The position numbers and the translations under genes are program-made. From Butyrivibrio sp. CB08 (lineage in GTDB: Bacteria > Bacillota > Clostridia > Lachnospirales > Lachnospiraceae), in NCBI RefSeq assembly GCF_003625485.1, contig NZ_RAIR01000001.1, positions 248,001 to 312,000 on the forward strand: DNA of 64,000 bases. The letters are read 5' to 3'. Within the stretch, counting starts at the first letter, position 1; each line of letters starts with the position of its first letter. Below are positions 60,427 to 64,000 of this stretch, piece by piece. Under the pieces are notes generated by a model, which saw nothing but the letters and a program-made list of their open reading frames with translations, was not told the DNA's origin and did no database searches.

Positions 60427-63348
60427 ATGAAAAAGAATAACGTTATCAAGGATAAAAAGGTTCTCTCAGCACTCACAATTGGTATTTCTGCAATGATGTT
60501 TTTGCAGACTCCAGTTTCAGCGTATGCTGCTAATAATGGTGAGCTTGATGACACTCCTTCTAACAATAATACAGAGTCCAGCGAATCACAGTCTGAAAGC
60601 AATTATGAGCCAGTAACAAATGAGGCTCAGACAGAAGCTACTCAGGCTCAGGAAGCATGCGTAAGCCAGAATGATGTAATCCCTGCAACTGGAGAGTCTC
60701 CAGCAATTGGAAGCGCTCAGGTTGAGAGCCAGGAAGCTGCAAATATTATCGTTAATGGCGATGAAGCGAAGCATGTTGAAAAAGCAGGCGAAGAGTTTGC
60801 AGATCAGCAGTCAACTCCTGCAGCCATCACAAATCTTGTAGATGCAGCAAAAGAAGTATTAAATGACAAAGCTGAAGGCACAGACATAAGCAACATAGAA
60901 TCTGCTGCAGCGGACATTGCTGGTAGCGAAGATTGTGCCAAGGAACAGATTGTGGTAGCAGAAGAGGCTAATAAAGCTGCTGATCAGGCTTATAAAGATG
61001 CTGTTTCTGCTGTTGATAAAGCTGGCGACATCATGGGAACAACTGAGGATGACAAGGCTCCAGGTCTTATCAAGACTCAGGAAACAATAGACGGTATTGT
61101 TGATGACACCAATACTAAGGGGCAGGAAATCGTTAATAAGATTGCTAACGCCAGCAGCGAAGAAGAAATAGCAGCTGCCAAGGGCGAGCTGGATAAACTG
61201 ATCAATGACAGCAAGGGTGATCTCGAGAGCCAGATCGCACTGTTTAATGGACTTAGCGATAGCTTTGATAAGGCTATTGACGAATTGAAAGCTGCTCAGG
61301 ATACTCTTGATGATGCAGAAGATGATTATCAGGGAGCTCTTGATAATGCTGAAGAAAAGACAGATGATGCAGAGAGCAAAGTTGCAATTGCAAGTCAGAA
61401 GGTTGAAAACCTTGTAAATGCTATGAATGATGCTCTGTCAGCAATTGACGAACTTGGTGCAAGTGCTGACGATCTTGCTAGAGCAAGAGGATCAAACTGG
61501 GAAGGCAAATTTGGTCATGCTAATTATTCAGATTCCAGAGATATAATGAAGCAGGTTATCGAGGATTATTACCTTACAGAGATCCTTGGTATTGATCTGG
61601 TTGTCGATGATAATCATCAGATTGAATTTCTTAACCCGTCCGGTAATCTCGAGAAGCGTTTCACGACAGTAAACTACTATTACAAAGAAAATGGAGAAAT
61701 CAAGCAGGGTACCAAGTATTTTAACTGGGATTCCATTGCAAAGACTAGTAGCGCTGTAGAGGATCAGAACTTAGATGGAAATATAGTTAGCGAAGCATCA
61801 ACTGCCATAGTAATGTATGAAAAGTCAGAGCTGGAGGTAAAAGGAACAGTAGAGATTGCAAAAAAACTTCTTAATTCCATGTCTGATGAGGAGAAGCTAA
61901 ATTATCTAAGAAATGGTGTATTTATTAATAGTAACGTAAATGCTGAGGGCAAAACAACTAATAACTTATCAAGAGTTCCTCAGCAAGGCGGATACAGACT
62001 CTATTCTTACGAAGATGAGAATGGCAAGATTCAGTATATTACACAGTTCCAGCTTCGTGGAGGATATCCTACAGGTGATGGATCTTACAATGATGAAGGG
62101 GATCTGACACTTAAAGAAAAGTTTGTTAAGGATACTCGGAAAAATGGCACTATTACCTACATGGATGGCTTTACAAAGGTAGAGAATCCTGATGGCACTG
62201 TTACCTACACAAATCCGAATACCGGTAAGAGTTATAAGAACTTGAAAGTGGTAGAGACAGTTACCCAGAATCAGAACAACCTCCTTAATGACGCTAACTG
62301 CCTTATCCTTGGCGATACAGATGTTATCTCAACTGTTCTTAAGGGTGGAAGCTACAATGGCGTAGATTACAGCTTTGTAAAACAGAATGTTGTAGATAAA
62401 TATGGCATCAGTGCTGAAAAGATAGATGAACTCATTGAGGCTAATGCAAGACTCAACAAGTACATCGATACCAATTCTACAGCTGGAATCAATAACCTCA
62501 AGGATAAGTACAATACTTATGCTACAGAAGTAGTAGAGGCTCAGAAGGCAGTTGAAAATGCTCAGAACCAGGTAAGTGAGCTGTCAGTTGCTATTGATGA
62601 TCTGAGAGATAAGAGCGTTAAGAAGTCAAAGACAATGATCGCAAGAGATGCTCTTGGTGTAAATGATATTGCTACTCACTTTGGACTTACAGGTCTTGAT
62701 GAAGCGCAGGCAGCAGAGCTTAACACTCTTACACTTGCAGGACTTATTAACAGACTCAGTGAACTTAGAAAAGATGCTAAAGATAAGGTTGATACAGCAA
62801 AGGATCGCTTAAACGGTGTGATCGACGTACTTATCGCCAATGCAGATTCTGCATCAGTAAGACCTTCTGATGGCGGAGATGATAACACACCATCAGGCGG
62901 CGGAGATACAACACCTGCAGCACCTGCTACAGGCGGTGGAGTAGTGGCCACAACAGCAGCTCCTTCAACATCACCTATCCTTGCAGCAGTAGATGCAGCA
63001 ATCAACATGGATGCAGTTCAGGCAGCAGGTGGACAGGGAGCAGGCGCAGCAGTTCAGGACGGACAGGGCGGTGCAGGCAACGTAGAGATCGCTGACGGCG
63101 ACGTAGCTCTTTCAGAGACTCCAGATGCAGCTCCAGTAACAGAGGCAATCCAGGAAACACTTGCAGAGCAGGCTGATATCGATGATCAGGATGTAGCTCT
63201 CGCATCAGCAATGCCAGCAGCAGAAGATGCAGCTAAGATGAGCTGGTGGTGGATCTTCATCATCGCAGTACTTGGAGTAACAGGCAAGAAGATGTACGAA
63301 GAGCACATGAGAAAAGAAGAAGAAAAGAATAAAAACAAACAGGACTAA
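60427..63348 (+). CDS. Large coiled-coil surface protein 3 with WWW tail
   Basis: A 973-residue protein with a different signal peptide (MKKNNVIKDKKVLSALTIG..., end about AYAA at residue 35). First coiled coil about 135-348, head about 351-668 (IEDYYLTEILGIDLVVDDN, then TVNYYYKENGEIKQGTKYF), short second coil about 668-812, and a Gly/Ala/Gln-rich linker (GGGVVATTAAPST, GGQGAGAAVQDGQGG). The tail motif occurs twice (IADGDVALSETP, IDDQDVALASAMP) before W940-W-W, helix and an acidic/basic end. It shares layout and promoter with proteins 1 and 2 but little direct sequence, so it is a distant family member. Confidence 0.82.
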   Translation: MKKNNVIKDKKVLSALTIGISAMMFLQTPVSAYAANNGELDDTPSNNNTESSESQSESNYEPVTNEAQTEATQAQEACVSQNDVIPATGESPAIGSAQVESQEAANIIVNGDEAKHVEKAGEEFADQQSTPAAITNLVDAAKEVLNDKAEGTDISNIESAAADIAGSEDCAKEQIVVAEEANKAADQAYKDAVSAVDKAGDIMGTTEDDKAPGLIKTQETIDGIVDDTNTKGQEIVNKIANASSEEEIAAAKGELDKLINDSKGDLESQIALFNGLSDSFDKAIDELKAAQDTLDDAEDDYQGALDNAEEKTDDAESKVAIASQKVENLVNAMNDALSAIDELGASADDLARARGSNWEGKFGHANYSDSRDIMKQVIEDYYLTEILGIDLVVDDNHQIEFLNPSGNLEKRFTTVNYYYKENGEIKQGTKYFNWDSIAKTSSAVEDQNLDGNIVSEASTAIVMYEKSELEVKGTVEIAKKLLNSMSDEEKLNYLRNGVFINSNVNAEGKTTNNLSRVPQQGGYRLYSYEDENGKIQYITQFQLRGGYPTGDGSYNDEGDLTLKEKFVKDTRKNGTITYMDGFTKVENPDGTVTYTNPNTGKSYKNLKVVETVTQNQNNLLNDANCLILGDTDVISTVLKGGSYNGVDYSFVKQNVVDKYGISAEKIDELIEANARLNKYIDTNSTAGINNLKDKYNTYATEVVEAQKAVENAQNQVSELSVAIDDLRDKSVKKSKTMIARDALGVNDIATHFGLTGLDEAQAAELNTLTLAGLINRLSELRKDAKDKVDTAKDRLNGVIDVLIANADSASVRPSDGGDDNTPSGGGDTTPAAPATGGGVVATTAAPSTSPILAAVDAAINMDAVQAAGGQGAGAAVQDGQGGAGNVEIADGDVALSETPDAAPVTEAIQETLAEQADIDDQDVALASAMPAAEDAAKMSWWWIFIIAVLGVTGKKMYEEHMRKEEEKNKNKQD

Positions 63349-63366
63349 AGATAATTAAATAATCCT

Positions 63367-63410
63367 AAAGGCCCCTGTCCAAACGGACAGGGGCCTTTAT
63401 AATTTCTTTC
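63367..63410 (+). terminator. Terminator after surface protein 3
   Basis: A 14-bp perfect stem AAAGGCCCCTGTCC / GGACAGGGGCCTTT with AAAC loop, then a T-rich stretch. Confidence 0.93.
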
Positions 63411-63475
63411 TTTGACCCACCTTTTTATATGTGATATGCTCAATATATAGGTAAAAATCAAGGGAGTTTTCGTTC

Positions 63476-64000
63476 ATGAGCCCATCTGTTAAGCAGTATG
63501 TTGCTGATAACATTGATAAGGCTTTAGAAAGCGGATGGATCAAGGTTTATTATCAGCCTGTTATCCGCTCCCTTACTGAGCAATTATGCGGCGCTGAGTC
63601 TTTGGCCCGCTGGATCGACCCGGATCAGGGTTTTCTTCCACCAGATAAGTTCATAGGAACGCTTGAAAATACGAGACAGATCCACAAGCTGGATATGTAT
63701 ATCATTGAGCAGGTATGTAAAGACATTTCAGAGAGGCTTTCAAACAAACTCCCTACCGTGCCTGTCTCAGTTAATTTCTCGCGCCTCGATTTCGAAGAAG
63801 TTGACATGGTGGGCTTCGTTGAGGGGCTTGTTTCCAGGTACGACATTCCAAGAGACTATATTCATATAGAAATAACAGAGAGCATGATCGTATCTGACGC
63901 AGATCTTATGCGCCGTATGATTGACGACTTCAGGGATGCTGGCTACGAAGTCTGGATGGATGACTTTGGTTCTGGCTACTCATCCCTTAACCTTCTTAAG
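63476..64000 (+). CDS. EAL-domain cyclic-di-GMP phosphodiesterase, 3' end cut by window
   Basis: The frame is open from ATG 63476 to the window end (175 residues). It begins directly with an EAL domain: YYQPVIRS, CGAESLARW (ESL in place of EAL, keeping the catalytic Glu), VNFSRLDF, IEITES and DDFGSGYSSLNLLK. The Glu, Asn and Asp residues needed for metal binding are present so far, which favours an active enzyme that breaks down c-di-GMP. No N-terminal sensor is present. A possible extended -10 (TGaTATGCT) lies at 63432-63440. Confidence 0.9.
   Translation, partial: MSPSVKQYVADNIDKALESGWIKVYYQPVIRSLTEQLCGAESLARWIDPDQGFLPPDKFIGTLENTRQIHKLDMYIIEQVCKDISERLSNKLPTVPVSVNFSRLDFEEVDMVGFVEGLVSRYDIPRDYIHIEITESMIVSDADLMRRMIDDFRDAGYEVWMDDFGSGYSSLNLLK

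Noticed and set aside
51666..63348. LPXTG sortase substrates
   Set aside because: No LPXTG, NPXTG or similar pentapeptide precedes the membrane helix in any of the three large proteins, and no sortase gene is in the window.

Overview
The window looks like a chromosome segment of an anaerobic, motile Firmicute of the Lachnospiraceae (Butyrivibrio/Roseburia-like); this is inferred from gene content, not a database match. Supporting signs are a Gram-positive PolC, YesM/YesN two-component genes, an Rnf operon in the order C-D-G-E-A-B, lipoprotein sugar-binding proteins, chemotaxis genes (MCP, CheR), a bactofilin, and strong AGGAGG ribosome sites. Almost everything is on the + strand; the exception is a minus-strand block at 25.4-29.0 kb (shikimate kinase, MCP, binding protein).

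Layout. 0-2.5 kb: end of an aspartate-type aminotransferase, a CinA/PncC-like amidohydrolase, an exported polysaccharide deacetylase. 2.5-14.3 kb: a growth operon of bactofilin, pyrH, frr, uppS, cdsA, dxr, rseP, ispG, polC (nucleotide, ribosome-recycling, isoprenoid/lipid and replication functions). 14.3-14.7 kb: a non-coding array of four TTACGGACCA...TGGTCCGTAA palindromes. 14.7-19.2 kb: a metal-efflux operon with a SmtB/CzrA-type repressor, its operator, a stand-alone HMA metallochaperone and a P1B ATPase, followed by a serine hydrolase. 19.2-25.3 kb: a salvage/nucleic-acid operon (purine nucleoside phosphorylase, MTA/SAH deaminase, membrane-anchored MutS-like ATPase, RNase HI, metallophosphoesterase, mnmA). 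29.1-34.7 kb: TetR and RpiR regulators, a flavoprotein, cmk, ispH, rpsA. 34.7-43.6 kb: a YesN/YesM two-component pair beside a YtfQ-RT-YjfF-type sugar ABC transporter with two binding proteins. 43.7-45.8 kb: cheR and a DEDD exonuclease-like gene. 45.8-50.9 kb: rnfCDGEAB.

51-63.4 kb is the unusual part. Four secreted proteins (94, 950, 1247 and 973 residues) end in the same kind of tail: an acidic I-x-[DE]-x-[DE]-[TV]-[AP]-L-x-x-x-P-like motif, a Trp-Trp-Trp triplet, a membrane helix and a charged tail. The three large ones are built as coiled coil, divergent head, coiled coil, linker and anchor. All four genes have the same promoter layout with exactly conserved spacing, CAAAA-N12-ATGAT-N7-ATGAT-N11-(-10). 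I read this as a co-regulated surface-protein system with a non-LPXTG anchoring or processing signal. Inside the cluster, a tRNA-Glu(CUC) gene and a 46-bp perfect repeat of its 3' end bracket a 1.2 kb insert. The insert carries a DUF4430-like protein and an ECF transporter S component with different codon use, which looks like a tRNA-targeted mini-island without an integrase. The window ends inside an EAL-domain gene.

Start codons were moved from the longest reading frame where a ribosome site clearly favoured an internal start (bactofilin, frr, arsR, mnmA, rpiR, the flavoprotein, cmk, rpsA, yesN, rnfC, rnfE, the 94-aa surface protein, the DUF4430 protein and the ECF S component).
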